Source of the DNA: Dechloromonas sp.
GTDB taxonomy: Bacteria; Pseudomonadota; Gammaproteobacteria; Burkholderiales; Rhodocyclaceae
Assembly (NCBI GenBank): GCA_017302355.1
Contig: JAFLDQ010000013.1
Coordinates: 1-38,423, forward strand
Reading direction: 5' to 3'
Length of the DNA: 38,423 bases
The notes under the pieces are model-generated. The model was given only the letters and a program-made list of their open reading frames with translations, was not told the DNA's origin and did not search any database. This document shows, piece by piece, positions 7,883 to 16,915 of the stretch. The position numbers were made by a program, and so were the translations under genes. Position 1 is the first letter of the stretch. Every line of letters begins with the position of its first letter.

Positions 7883-9997
7883 ATGAATCAAGAAACCGTA
7901 TCGCTGATCGCATGGAGCATGGGCACCGCAGCAGTCAGTTACGGACTGCTGGCCGCCCGTCTCATCTCTCTCGGCCACGACTGGCGTGGCAACCGGCGCG
8001 TCCAGGCAATCCTGGCAGCCGTGGTTCTCGCGGCTCTCTGGGCGCTCGCCGGCACTCTCGTTGCCCTGACCGGAGAGAGCATTCTTCTTGTATCGACCGT
8101 TCTGCTCGATACCCTGCGCTATGGCGCCTGGTACGTCTTTCTCGCCCTTCTGCTAACTCCACCCGCCATGAATCGACGGAGGGACCGGATCCTTCCTCCC
8201 TGGCTGATTCCTGCAGGCGGGGCAATGGTGATTTGCCGTATCGGTGTGCATCTGGCGATCTCCATGGGGTGGCTGCAGGCGTTCCAGTGGGCGAGGACGG
8301 AAATCTTCCTCACGCTGGGAATGGCCATCATCGCCCTGATCCTTCTGGAACAGGTTTTCCGTAACGTAACGGATGACGCGCGCTGGAACGTCAAGCCGCT
8401 GTGCCTGGCCCTGCTCGGGCAGTTCGGCTTCGATCTCTACCTCTATTCGGACGCACTTCTATTCAACCGGATCGACGCCGACGCCTACGCGATACGTGGA
8501 TTCGTCCATGCGCTGGTGATCCCGCTGCTTCTCGTCGCCACCATCCGCAGCCGCGACTGGAAGACGAAGATTCAGCTTTCCCAGAAAGCTGCATTCCACA
8601 CGACGACACTTCTACTTGCAGCCATCTATCTGCTGCTCATGGCTTCCCTCGGCTATTACATCCGGTTTTTTGGCGGCGACTGGGGACGCGCACTGCAGTT
8701 CTCGGTCTTGTTCATCTCGCTGCTCATGCTTGCGGTACTGGTGTTTTCAGGCTCGATGCGGGCAAAAGTGCGTGTCCTGGTCAGCAAGCATTTCTTCAGA
8801 TACCGCTACGACTACCGCGAGGAGTGGTTGCGCTTTACCCAGACACTGTCATTACAGGACTCTCCCCAGGCCATCGGACAGCAGACCATCCGCGGCCTTG
8901 CCAACCTGGTCGAGAGTCCGGCAGGCGGCCTGTGGCTCCGGGAACCCGGACAAGATGCGTTCAGAATGGCCGGAAGATGGAATATCCCGGCCATCGAAGG
9001 CGCCGAAGAGGACGATTCATCGCTCTGCCGATTTCTTGTCCGTAGGGGCTGGGTCATCAATCTCGAGGAGTTCCGGACGGCGCCGGGCCGCTATGCCGAA
9101 CTGGAGATCCCCGAGTGGGTCTATCGCATACCCAACGCCTGGCTGGTGGTTCCGCTGATTGTCAATCAGGAAATGACCGGCTTCGTGATCCTGGCCAGCG
9201 CCCGCACACCCATCAATGTCAATTGGGAGGTAAACGACGTGCTTCGCACCGCTGGCTGCCAGGCGGCAGGTTTCCTGGCGCGGATGCAAGCCACGGAAGC
9301 CCTCCTCGAAGCCCGGAAATTCGATGCATTCAACAGGATGTCGGCGTTTGTGGTGCATGATCTCAAGAACATCATCACCCAACTCTCGCTGATGCTGCGC
9401 AATGCCGAACGGCACCGGGACAACCCGGAATTTCAGCAGGACATGTTGATGACGGTGGAGCATTCAGTCGAGCGCATGCGCCAGCTGATGATGCAGCTCC
9501 GTGAAGGGCCGACCCCGCCGGGAACGGTATGCGGCGTGCAACTTACCAACGTCATCAACTGCGTTCGGGAGAGTAAAATGAAGCAGGGACGGACTATTGA
9601 AATGACCATTAGCGAAGACTTGGCAACTCGAGGCCACGCGGAGAGACTGGAGCGCGTCATCAGCCATCTGGTTCAGAATGCGCTGGATGCCACCGATGAA
9701 GACGGAAAGGTGTGGGTTTCGCTGAAGCGCCACGGTGACCGGGCGGTCGTCGAAGTCGGCGACACGGGCTGCGGGATGACCGAGGAGTTCATTCGGGATC
9801 GGCTGTTCAAGCCCTTCCAGAGCACGAAACAGGCGGGCATGGGCATCGGCGCCTATGAAAGCGCCCAGTACATACGCGAAATGGGGGGTGAATTGCAGGT
9901 TGCAAGCCAGGAAGATTCAGGGACCCGGGTCACGATGATCCTTCCCTTGTTCGACGCCGGAAAGCGATCCGATCTGCATGAAACGGAGCGCGCGTGA
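7883..9997 (+). CDS. prsK: PrsK, membrane sensor histidine kinase of the XrtA/PEP-CTERM system
   Basis: A 704-residue sensor kinase. Residues 1-290 form about eight hydrophobic segments. A GAF-like domain follows at about 320-470, containing AGGLWLREPG and WLVVPLIVNQEMTGFVIL. The dimerisation/phosphoacceptor helix has His492 in FVVHDLKNIITQL. The ATPase domain shows the N box (HLVQNALDATDEDG), the G1 box (VGDTGCGM) and the closing GMGIGAYES motif. It belongs to the PrsK family (TIGR02916 by recollection), which works with PrsR to control PEP-CTERM protein and EPS genes. Its stop overlaps the prsR start (TGATG), so the pair is translationally coupled. The signal sensed is not known. Confidence 0.92.
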   Translation: MNQETVSLIAWSMGTAAVSYGLLAARLISLGHDWRGNRRVQAILAAVVLAALWALAGTLVALTGESILLVSTVLLDTLRYGAWYVFLALLLTPPAMNRRRDRILPPWLIPAGGAMVICRIGVHLAISMGWLQAFQWARTEIFLTLGMAIIALILLEQVFRNVTDDARWNVKPLCLALLGQFGFDLYLYSDALLFNRIDADAYAIRGFVHALVIPLLLVATIRSRDWKTKIQLSQKAAFHTTTLLLAAIYLLLMASLGYYIRFFGGDWGRALQFSVLFISLLMLAVLVFSGSMRAKVRVLVSKHFFRYRYDYREEWLRFTQTLSLQDSPQAIGQQTIRGLANLVESPAGGLWLREPGQDAFRMAGRWNIPAIEGAEEDDSSLCRFLVRRGWVINLEEFRTAPGRYAELEIPEWVYRIPNAWLVVPLIVNQEMTGFVILASARTPINVNWEVNDVLRTAGCQAAGFLARMQATEALLEARKFDAFNRMSAFVVHDLKNIITQLSLMLRNAERHRDNPEFQQDMLMTVEHSVERMRQLMMQLREGPTPPGTVCGVQLTNVINCVRESKMKQGRTIEMTISEDLATRGHAERLERVISHLVQNALDATDEDGKVWVSLKRHGDRAVVEVGDTGCGMTEEFIRDRLFKPFQSTKQAGMGIGAYESAQYIREMGGELQVASQEDSGTRVTMILPLFDAGKRSDLHETERA

Positions 9998-11352
9998 TGG
10001 GCGACAAACCACGTTCGCTGCTGATTGTCGAAGACGACCTGGCGTTGCAGAAGCAACTGCGCTGGTCTTTCGACCGGTTTGAGGCGTTGACCGCGAGCGA
10101 CCGCGAAAGCGCCCTGACCCAGGTCCATCGTCACAATCCGGCGGTCGTAACCATGGATCTGGGACTTCCGCCCGAGGCGGATTCGGTCTCCGAAGGCTTT
10201 CTGCTGCTTGAACAGATCCTTGCCGCCGCCCCCGACACAAAAATCATCGTGCTTACCGGCCAGAACGACCAGGCCAATGCCTTGCGTGCGATTGCACTGG
10301 GCGCCTACGACTTCTTCGCCAAGCCGTTCGAGCCCCAACTTCTCACGCTGACCATTGATCGCGCGTTCAGGCTGTTCGACCTGCAGCAGGAAAACCGGCG
10401 ACTCCAGGCCTTGCAGCAACCGGCCGCACTCTCCGGTCTGCTGACGCGGGACAGCGAAATGCTGCGCACGTGCCGGACTATCGAGAAGGTGGCAAACACC
10501 AATGCCACGGTCCTCCTGCTGGGTGAGAGCGGCACCGGCAAGGAGGTTCTCGCGCGCGGACTGCATGAAACGTCAACCCGCAAGGGAGAGCGCTTTGTGG
10601 CAATCAACTGCGCCGCGATTCCCGACAATCTTCTCGAGAGCGAGTTGTTCGGCTATGAAAAGGGGGCGTTCACCGGCGCCGCCAAGACGACCCAAGGCAA
10701 GATCGAAGTGGCGAATGGCGGAACGCTGATGCTGGACGAAATCGGCGACCTGCCCCTGGGGTTGCAGGCCAAGTTGCTGCGCTTCCTTCAGGAACGGGTC
10801 GTGGAACGACTTGGTGGCCGCCAGGAGATTCCTGTCGATGTCCGCATCGCCTGCGCCACGCATCAGGATCTGAAAGCGCAGCTCAAGGCCGGGCTTTTCC
10901 GCGAAGATCTCTACTATCGGCTGGCCGAGATCGTTGTCACCGTTCCCCCGCTGCGCGCCCGAACGGGAGATTCGGCACTTCTTGCCCATGCGTTCGTTCG
11001 CCGCTTCGCAGCCGAACATCATCGTGCAAACCTCGGCCTTTCCGAAGATGCCGTACGGGCAATCGAGGCCTACGGCTGGCCAGGAAATGTCCGTGAACTC
11101 GAAAACTGTATCAGGCGCGCAGTCATCATGGCCGACGGGCAACAGATCACCCGCGCCGATCTCGCCCTGGAAATTGCAGCCGATGACGGTGACGGCTACA
11201 TCGATCTGCGTCGCGTTCGCGACGAAGCCGAGAGGGGCGCCGTGGCCACCGCGCTTGGCAGGGCCAACGGCAATCTGGTGCGTGCCGCCGAACTGCTGGG
11301 AGTCAGCCGCCCTACCCTCTATGACATGATGCACCGCCTGGGGCTGAAGTGA
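9997..11352 (+). CDS. prsR: PrsR, sigma-54-dependent response regulator of the XrtA/PEP-CTERM system
   Basis: A 451-residue NtrC-type activator. The receiver domain has the acidic pair VEDD and the phosphoacceptor Asp54 (TMDLGLPP), with KPFEP for the conserved lysine. The AAA+ domain shows the Walker A GESGTGKE, the sigma-54-contact loop GAFTGA (preceded by FGYEKG), the Walker B LMLDEIGDLP and the arginine-finger region around WPGNVRELENC. A Fis-type helix-turn-helix (NLVRAAELLGVSRPTLY) ends the protein. It should activate RpoN promoters when phosphorylated by PrsK. I chose the ATG in TGATG over an immediately preceding GTG. One candidate target promoter is the degenerate -24/-12-like sequence at 19768-19782. 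Confidence 0.93.
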   Translation: MGDKPRSLLIVEDDLALQKQLRWSFDRFEALTASDRESALTQVHRHNPAVVTMDLGLPPEADSVSEGFLLLEQILAAAPDTKIIVLTGQNDQANALRAIALGAYDFFAKPFEPQLLTLTIDRAFRLFDLQQENRRLQALQQPAALSGLLTRDSEMLRTCRTIEKVANTNATVLLLGESGTGKEVLARGLHETSTRKGERFVAINCAAIPDNLLESELFGYEKGAFTGAAKTTQGKIEVANGGTLMLDEIGDLPLGLQAKLLRFLQERVVERLGGRQEIPVDVRIACATHQDLKAQLKAGLFREDLYYRLAEIVVTVPPLRARTGDSALLAHAFVRRFAAEHHRANLGLSEDAVRAIEAYGWPGNVRELENCIRRAVIMADGQQITRADLALEIAADDGDGYIDLRRVRDEAERGAVATALGRANGNLVRAAELLGVSRPTLYDMMHRLGLK

Positions 11353-11375
11353 CCTGCAACCATACCGGAAAACGC

Positions 11376-14147
11376 ATGTTGAAGAAGCCAGCCAATTACC
11401 GCATCACCTTTGCCGCAGTTGTCGTGACGGCCCTGATGGCCGGCTGCGGCGCCGGAGATCCGGATTCGCTCATGGCGTCAGGAAAGGACTACCTCGCGAA
11501 GAACGACAGCAAGGCTGCCGTCATCCAGTTCAAGAATGCGCTGCAGATGAATCCGAATCTTGCCGAGGCGCGCTTCCTTCTCGGCAAGGCATTGCTCGAG
11601 GCTGGCGACCCGCAAGGCGCCGAACTCGAGTTGAGACGGGCGCTTGAGCTCAACCATGCTCGCGAGTTGGCAATTCCCCTGTTGGCCCAAACTCTCCTCG
11701 CCAACGGCCAGGCCAGGAAGGTCATCAATGAGTTCGCCCGGACGGAGCTGTCTGGCGAAGCGAAGGCGAATCTCCATACGACACTGAGTCTCGCCTACCA
11801 GGCGCTGGGCGACGCCGAATCGTCCAGGGCCGCCCTTGCGGCCGCGCTGGCTGCACAGCCGGATCATGCTCCCGCGCTCATTGTCGAAGCCAGGCGCAAG
11901 GCAGCGGATAGGGACATTTCCGGCTCCCTGGCGACTGTCGACCGGATACTGGCCAAAGCACCGGCAAATCACGACGCGTTGGTCCTCAAGGGTTCTCTGA
12001 TCGCCCTCACGGGGGATCAGGACGGCGCCCTCCAGTCATACAAGGCGGCGCTTCAGAACCGGCCGGATTTCATCCCCGCGCACTCGGCGATCATTTCCGC
12101 CCTGATGCAGAAAGGGGCCATCGACGATGCCGGACGGCAACTCGAGGCTCTGAAGAAGGTCGCCCCGAATCATCCCCAGACCATCTATCTCGAAGCGCAG
12201 CTGGCATACCAGCGCAAGGAGTACAGGACGGTCAGCGATCTGGCGCAACAACTGCTGAAGACCGCGCCGAACAACCCGACCGCGCTGCAACTCGCCGGAG
12301 CGGCCGAATATCAGCTTGGCGCCTATTTTCAGGCCGAATCCTACCTGACCAAGGCACTGCAACAGGCGCCGGATCTGCGGCTTGCGCGCGGTCTGTTGAT
12401 AGCGAATCATCTGCGCGCCGGCCAAGCTGACAAAGCGCTCGCCACCCTGCAACCGGTACTGGGCAAGTTCGACGACGATCCGGACTTCCTGGCGCTGATC
12501 GGAGAGGTCTACCTGCATACCGGCGACCCAAAGAAAGCCGAAGAGTATCTCCACCAAGCCAGCAAGCTCGATCCGCATGACCTGACGAAGCGAACGGCCG
12601 TCGCCGTTGCCCATATGGCTCAGGGCAGAGTCAGCGAAGCCGCAGGCGAGTTTGAACGGATTTCACGGGTCGATGACGGGGTCTCCGCGGACCAGGCGCT
12701 CATTGCTTCCTATCTCCATCGCAACGAGCTGGACAAGGCTCTGACCGCCATGGACGCCCTCCAGAAGAAGCAGCCCGACGATCCCGCGACCCATGGCTTG
12801 CGGGGACGTGTCCTGCTGGCCAAGAAGGACAACGCGGCGGCTCGCCGGAGCTTCGAGAAGGCCGTGGAAATGAATCCCTCCTATATTCCGGCAGTTGCGG
12901 GCCTGGCGTCGATGGACATGGCCGAAGGGAATCCGGCCCGGGCGCGCAAGCGCTTCGAGGAAGTGCTGGTGGCGGACCCGAAGAACATGCCGGCGTTGCT
13001 CTCATTGGCCAGGCTGACTGCTGCCACGGGCGGCAGCGCCGCCGAGTCCCTCACGCTGATCAGAAAGTCGATCAGCGCCGATCCCGACGCACTGGCTCCC
13101 CGCTTGGCGCTGATCGATTTCTACATGGCAGGCGACGAAGCCAAGAAGGCCGATTCCGCCGCGCAGGAAGCGCTCGCCGCAATGCCGGACAAGCCCGAAC
13201 TGCTGGACGCCGCCGGCCGCGCCCAGGTGAGAGCCGGAGAAGTCAACCAGGCCCTGGCGACCTATGGAAAACTCGCCACCCTGCAGCCATCCTCACCGCT
13301 TCCCTACCGGCGCATGGCGGACATCCATCTGGCCAACAAGAATACGGATGAGGCCGTCAAGAATTTGCGCAAGGCGCTGGAGATCAGGCCGAATCTGTTC
13401 GAGGCGCAGCGAAAGCTGGTTCAGATACTGCTCGGCGCAGGCAAGACCACCGACGCGATTGCCGTCGCTCGGGAGGTTCAGGGGCAGCGTCCCAACGAGG
13501 CGATTGGCTACCTGCTCGAAGGCGACATCCACGCCTCTGAAAAGCGCTGGTCGGATGCCGCGGCCGCCTACAGAAATGGAATTCGCCAGGCGCCCGCTTC
13601 CGAGCTTGCCATAAAGCTGCACACGGCTCTGTCAGCCGCAGGAAAGACTGCCGAAGCGGACAAGGCTGCCACCTCCTGGCTGAAGGACCACCCGAAGGAT
13701 GTCGCCTTCCGCCTCTATTCGGGCGACCTCGCGACGGCGCGCAAGGACTACCCGGCAGCCGTGCAGTATTATCGGGCGGCAGTCGACATCCAGCCCGAGA
13801 ATGCGCTCGCACTCAACAATCTGGCATGGGTTTCCGGGCGGATGAAGTCACCGAAGGCGCTGGAATACGCAGAAAAGGCGAACCGGCTTGCCCCGAATCA
13901 GCCAGCATTCATGGACACGCAGGCCATGCTGATGGCTGAGCACGGTGACACCGCAGGCGCGACCGCGCTCCTGCGCAAGGCCCTGGAAATCGCACCGCAG
14001 GCCGCCGCGGTTCGCCTCAATCTGGCGACGGTCCTGATCCTCTCCGGGCGCAAGGATGAAGCCCGTGTGGAACTCGACGCCCTCGCCAAGCTGGGCGAGA
14101 AATTCCCCGAACACGCTGAAGTGAAGCGCTTGCAGGGGACACTCTAG
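11376..14147 (+). CDS. prsT: PrsT, TPR-repeat lipoprotein of the XrtA/PEP-CTERM system
   Basis: A 923-residue lipoprotein made almost entirely of tetratricopeptide repeats (about 20 or more, recognisable by recurring A-x2-x-F/Y-x-KAL...P patterns such as AVIQFKNALQMNPNLAEA and AVKNLRKALEIRPNLFEA). The N terminus has two lysines, a hydrophobic stretch and the lipobox LMAGC with Cys24, so it should be lipidated in the envelope. The family (TIGR02917 by recollection) accompanies PrsK/PrsR; a role as a periplasmic scaffold for EPS assembly or export is inference. A GTG overlapping the prsR stop opens the frame at 11349, but the ATG at 11376 gives a proper lipoprotein signal and is preferred. Confidence 0.9.
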   Translation: MLKKPANYRITFAAVVVTALMAGCGAGDPDSLMASGKDYLAKNDSKAAVIQFKNALQMNPNLAEARFLLGKALLEAGDPQGAELELRRALELNHARELAIPLLAQTLLANGQARKVINEFARTELSGEAKANLHTTLSLAYQALGDAESSRAALAAALAAQPDHAPALIVEARRKAADRDISGSLATVDRILAKAPANHDALVLKGSLIALTGDQDGALQSYKAALQNRPDFIPAHSAIISALMQKGAIDDAGRQLEALKKVAPNHPQTIYLEAQLAYQRKEYRTVSDLAQQLLKTAPNNPTALQLAGAAEYQLGAYFQAESYLTKALQQAPDLRLARGLLIANHLRAGQADKALATLQPVLGKFDDDPDFLALIGEVYLHTGDPKKAEEYLHQASKLDPHDLTKRTAVAVAHMAQGRVSEAAGEFERISRVDDGVSADQALIASYLHRNELDKALTAMDALQKKQPDDPATHGLRGRVLLAKKDNAAARRSFEKAVEMNPSYIPAVAGLASMDMAEGNPARARKRFEEVLVADPKNMPALLSLARLTAATGGSAAESLTLIRKSISADPDALAPRLALIDFYMAGDEAKKADSAAQEALAAMPDKPELLDAAGRAQVRAGEVNQALATYGKLATLQPSSPLPYRRMADIHLANKNTDEAVKNLRKALEIRPNLFEAQRKLVQILLGAGKTTDAIAVAREVQGQRPNEAIGYLLEGDIHASEKRWSDAAAAYRNGIRQAPASELAIKLHTALSAAGKTAEADKAATSWLKDHPKDVAFRLYSGDLATARKDYPAAVQYYRAAVDIQPENALALNNLAWVSGRMKSPKALEYAEKANRLAPNQPAFMDTQAMLMAEHGDTAGATALLRKALEIAPQAAAVRLNLATVLILSGRKDEARVELDALAKLGEKFPEHAEVKRLQGTL

Positions 14148-14174
14148 AACTTATTTCAACACAAGACGAGAAAG

Positions 14175-15458
14175 ATGATGAGAACAATTGCTGTTGTCGG
14201 ACTGGGTTATGTGGGACTACCGCTGGCGGTTGAATTCGGCAAGAGATTCCGGACGATCGGTATCGACCTGTCGGCCGAGAAGGTCGCCTGCTACAAAGAG
14301 CATTTCGACCCGACTGGCGAGGTGAGCACCGAAGACCTCAAGGCCGCCACCCTGCTCGAGATGGGGACCGACCCATCGGCCTTGAGAGAAGCTGATTTCG
14401 TGATCGTCGCGGTGCCCACTCCGGTCGACGATGCGCATCAGCCCGATTTCAGCCCGCTGGTCAGTTCCTCGCGCGCCGTTGGCCAGAACCTGAAGCAGGG
14501 AGCGATCGTCGTGTACGAGTCGACGGTGTACCCGGGCGCTACCGAGGAGGTCTGTATCCCCATCCTCGAGCGGTGTTCGGGCAAGAAATGGAAAACCGAC
14601 TTCTTTGTCGGCTATTCTCCGGAACGCATCAACCCCGGCGACAAGGAACGCACCGTCACCAAGATCGTCAAGGTGGTCTCGGGCGACACTCCCGAGACGC
14701 TGGCAACGGTCACCGAAATCTATGGAAGCGTGATCCAGGCCGGTGTCTTCCCGGCTTCCTGCATCAAGGTGGCGGAGGCCGCGAAGGTCATCGAAAACAC
14801 CCAGCGCGACCTCAACATCGCCCTGATGAACGAACTGGCGATCATCTTCGACAAGATCGGCATCGATACGCTCGAAGTCCTTCAGGCCGCCGGGACGAAA
14901 TGGAATTTCCTGCCCTTCCGCCCCGGCCTGGTCGGTGGCCACTGCATCGGCGTCGATCCCTACTACCTGACGCACAAGGCCCAGAAGCTCGGCTATCATC
15001 CTGAAGTGATCCTGGCCGGTCGCCGCATCAATGACGGGATGGGCAAGTTCGTTGCCGAACAGACGATCAAGCAACTGGTACGCAGGGGCCATCCGGTCAG
15101 GGACTGCCCGATCATCGTTCTCGGTCTGACGTTCAAGGAAGACTGTCCCGATCTGCGCAACTCGCGGGTCATCGACGTCATTCGCGAACTGGAATCCTAT
15201 GGCGCCAGGGCCATCGCTCATGACCCGGTGGCGGACGCCGCGGAGGCTCTTCACGAATATCGTGTCGATCTGTGTGCGTGGGACGATCTGCCCAGGGCCG
15301 GGGCCATCGTTGCCGCGGTCAACCATCGCGAATTCCGGAATCGGCCCGTTGGCGACTTCTTGTCGAAACTGCAAAAAGATGGTGTGATAACGGACGTGAA
15401 GAGCATGTTCGAAACCGCAGCCTTTGCCGGGTCGGGTATCGAACTCTGGCGTCTGTAG
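14175..15458 (+). CDS. UDP-N-acetyl-hexosamine 6-dehydrogenase (TviB/WbpA type)
   Basis: A 427-residue nucleotide-sugar dehydrogenase that oxidises C6 of a UDP-sugar twice with NAD+, giving a uronic acid precursor for the EPS. The Rossmann motif GLGYVGLPLA is at residues 9-18 and the sugar-binding block VAVPTPVD is near 80. The catalytic cysteine is Cys257 in GGHCIGVDPYYL, and the C-terminal domain has GLTFKEDCPDLRNSRV. The CIGVDPYYL and CPDLRN wording fits the TviB/WbpA subfamily, which uses UDP-GlcNAc or UDP-GalNAc, better than UDP-glucose dehydrogenases; the exact sugar cannot be told. It sits 27 bp after prsT and just before a lytic transglycosylase, apparently in the same transcript. Confidence 0.88.
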   Translation: MMRTIAVVGLGYVGLPLAVEFGKRFRTIGIDLSAEKVACYKEHFDPTGEVSTEDLKAATLLEMGTDPSALREADFVIVAVPTPVDDAHQPDFSPLVSSSRAVGQNLKQGAIVVYESTVYPGATEEVCIPILERCSGKKWKTDFFVGYSPERINPGDKERTVTKIVKVVSGDTPETLATVTEIYGSVIQAGVFPASCIKVAEAAKVIENTQRDLNIALMNELAIIFDKIGIDTLEVLQAAGTKWNFLPFRPGLVGGHCIGVDPYYLTHKAQKLGYHPEVILAGRRINDGMGKFVAEQTIKQLVRRGHPVRDCPIIVLGLTFKEDCPDLRNSRVIDVIRELESYGARAIAHDPVADAAEALHEYRVDLCAWDDLPRAGAIVAAVNHREFRNRPVGDFLSKLQKDGVITDVKSMFETAAFAGSGIELWRL

Positions 15459-15473
15459 GAAGGAGTGTCCAGG

Positions 15474-16364
15474 ATGAAGCGCGCACCGTTTGATCGATTC
15501 CTTCCCAGGCCTTGGGCGTTTTGCGCCCTGCTTGCCGTGGCCTCCTTCAGCAAGCTGGCAGTCGCCGACCCGGTCAGGAACGAAAAGGCGGCGGCCCTGC
15601 GCATCGAGGGACGCAGCTACGAGCATGGCGACACGGCAACGCGCGACCCCGCCAAGGCGGTGCGCCTCTATTGCGAGGCTTCGCGCCTGGGTGATGTCGA
15701 GGCGCAGTACAACCTGGGCTGGATGTACGCCCACGGGCGGGGCGTTCGGCGCGACGATGCGACCGCCGCCTACTTCTTCGCAATGGCTGCCAAGCAAGGC
15801 GATGCCCTGTCGCAGCGAATGCTGCGCCAGGTCGGTGAACCGTCTGGCAAGCCACCGGAGTGCCTATTCGACAGCGATGGACTCGACATGGTCGCGCAGG
15901 CGGCCCCCGATCGGCGCAAGGTCATGGAACTGGTCCTGAGACTGGCGCCGGAGTATGGCGTCTACCCACGGCTGGCGATGGCGGTGATCCGCACCGAATC
16001 CAATTTCAATCCCGGCGCCGTCTCACCCAAGAATGCGCAGGGGTTGATGCAGCTCATCCCGGAAACCGCCGAACGATTCAATGTCAAGAAGCCTTTCGAT
16101 CCCGAACAGAACATCCGCGGCGGATTGGCCTATTTGCGCTGGTTGCTGGCCTACTTCAAGGGGGATATCACCCTGGTTGCCGCTGCGTACAATGCCGGCG
16201 AGGGTGCCGTGAATCGCCATGCCGGCATTCCGCCCTACGCCGAGACACAGGGTTACGTGAAGCGCATCCGCGAAATCTTCAAGCACGACGAGCACCCCTA
16301 TGACCCGGCGGTGACCGCTCCCTCTCCCGACCTGCCAAGGATCGCCTCGCGCAGGATGATGTGA
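15474..16364 (+). CDS. Sel1-repeat lytic transglycosylase (SLT domain), secreted
   Basis: A 296-residue exported protein. A signal peptide ends around LAVADP. Two Sel1-like repeats follow (ALRIEGRSYEHG and YNLGWMYAHGRGVRRDDATA, to about residue 115). The C-terminal SLT domain has catalytic Glu175 in IRTESNFNPGAVSPKNAQG, then LMQLIPETAERFNV and AAYNAGEGAV, the hallmark blocks of family-1 lytic transglycosylases that cleave peptidoglycan to 1,6-anhydromuramyl products. Within an EPS locus it could open the wall for a trans-envelope machine (inference). AGGAG lies 8 bases before the ATG at 15474; a GTG three codons earlier is less likely. Its stop overlaps the GTG start of the next gene (GTGA). 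Confidence 0.88.
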   Translation: MKRAPFDRFLPRPWAFCALLAVASFSKLAVADPVRNEKAAALRIEGRSYEHGDTATRDPAKAVRLYCEASRLGDVEAQYNLGWMYAHGRGVRRDDATAAYFFAMAAKQGDALSQRMLRQVGEPSGKPPECLFDSDGLDMVAQAAPDRRKVMELVLRLAPEYGVYPRLAMAVIRTESNFNPGAVSPKNAQGLMQLIPETAERFNVKKPFDPEQNIRGGLAYLRWLLAYFKGDITLVAAAYNAGEGAVNRHAGIPPYAETQGYVKRIREIFKHDEHPYDPAVTAPSPDLPRIASRRMM

Positions 16365-16798
16365 ACCGCGCCAGACCCTCTTCCCGATTCCTGCTTGCAT
16401 TGCTTGCCTGCCTGTTGTCGGGGATGGCGTCAGCCGAACTGGTGGGATTCACCGGGTTCCCGATCGGCGGGGCGCTCGGCTTCTCGCCGGTGACCCATCG
16501 CGGTATGGTGTCATCGATCACTCCGATCGCGCTGCCCGCGGCGAATGCGCGGCAAGTCAATGAAAAGCTGGTTCGCCAGCTCAAGCGCGGATCATTCAGC
16601 ATCTTCCAGCTCGATGCCACCGCCTACCCCGGCAACAGCGGAAGCCCGGTATTCGATGCCGGCAGCGGCGAAGTCATCGGCATCATCAACATGGTGTTCA
16701 TCAAGGGCAGCAAGGAAGCGGCGCTGAGCCAGCCGTCCGGGATCACCTACGCGATCCCCGCGAATTACCTGAAAGACCTGCTGCTCAAGGCGCCGTGA
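16361..16798 (+). CDS. Shortened trypsin-like serine protease (C-terminal half only, with signal peptide)
   Basis: A 145-residue exported protein starting at GTG, overlapping the transglycosylase stop. A signal peptide (RFLLALLACLLSGMASA) is followed at once by LVGFTGFPIGGALGFSPVTH, which in full-length trypsin-like relatives lies in the second beta-barrel. The serine motif YPGNSGSPVFD (Ser93) and the GEVIGIINMVF block are intact. The first barrel, with the catalytic His and Asp of the family, is absent, so about 100 residues seem to be missing between the signal peptide and FTGFPIG. The frame is open throughout, so this is an in-frame internal deletion rather than a frameshift. It may be inactive, a remnant, or a binding module; an assembly error is also possible. 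Confidence 0.7.
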   Translation: MNRARPSSRFLLALLACLLSGMASAELVGFTGFPIGGALGFSPVTHRGMVSSITPIALPAANARQVNEKLVRQLKRGSFSIFQLDATAYPGNSGSPVFDAGSGEVIGIINMVFIKGSKEAALSQPSGITYAIPANYLKDLLLKAP

Positions 16799-16902
16799 TT
16801 CCATTTCCAGATCAATTGTGACGCGAAGACGAGCCGCCGACAGTGCAAGTAGCACGGCAACGCGAAGTCGACAAAGTCACGGTTGGTTTGGAAATGGAAT
16901 AA
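16796..16902. repeat. ~106-bp structured interspersed repeat, copy A
   Basis: A 107-bp element also found at 24133-24238 in the same orientation. Its ends form a perfect 12-bp inverted repeat (ATTCCATTTCCA and TGGAAATGGAAT), an inner GTGAC/GTCAC pair is present, and the centre has a GTGC-loop-GCAC hairpin. The TGA stop of the protease gene overlaps its left end. It fills the gap between that gene and the convergent nucleotidyltransferase, so it may also act as a transcription barrier. No target-site duplication is visible. Confidence 0.8.
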
Positions 16903-16915
16903 CCAGTCGTTTCCC

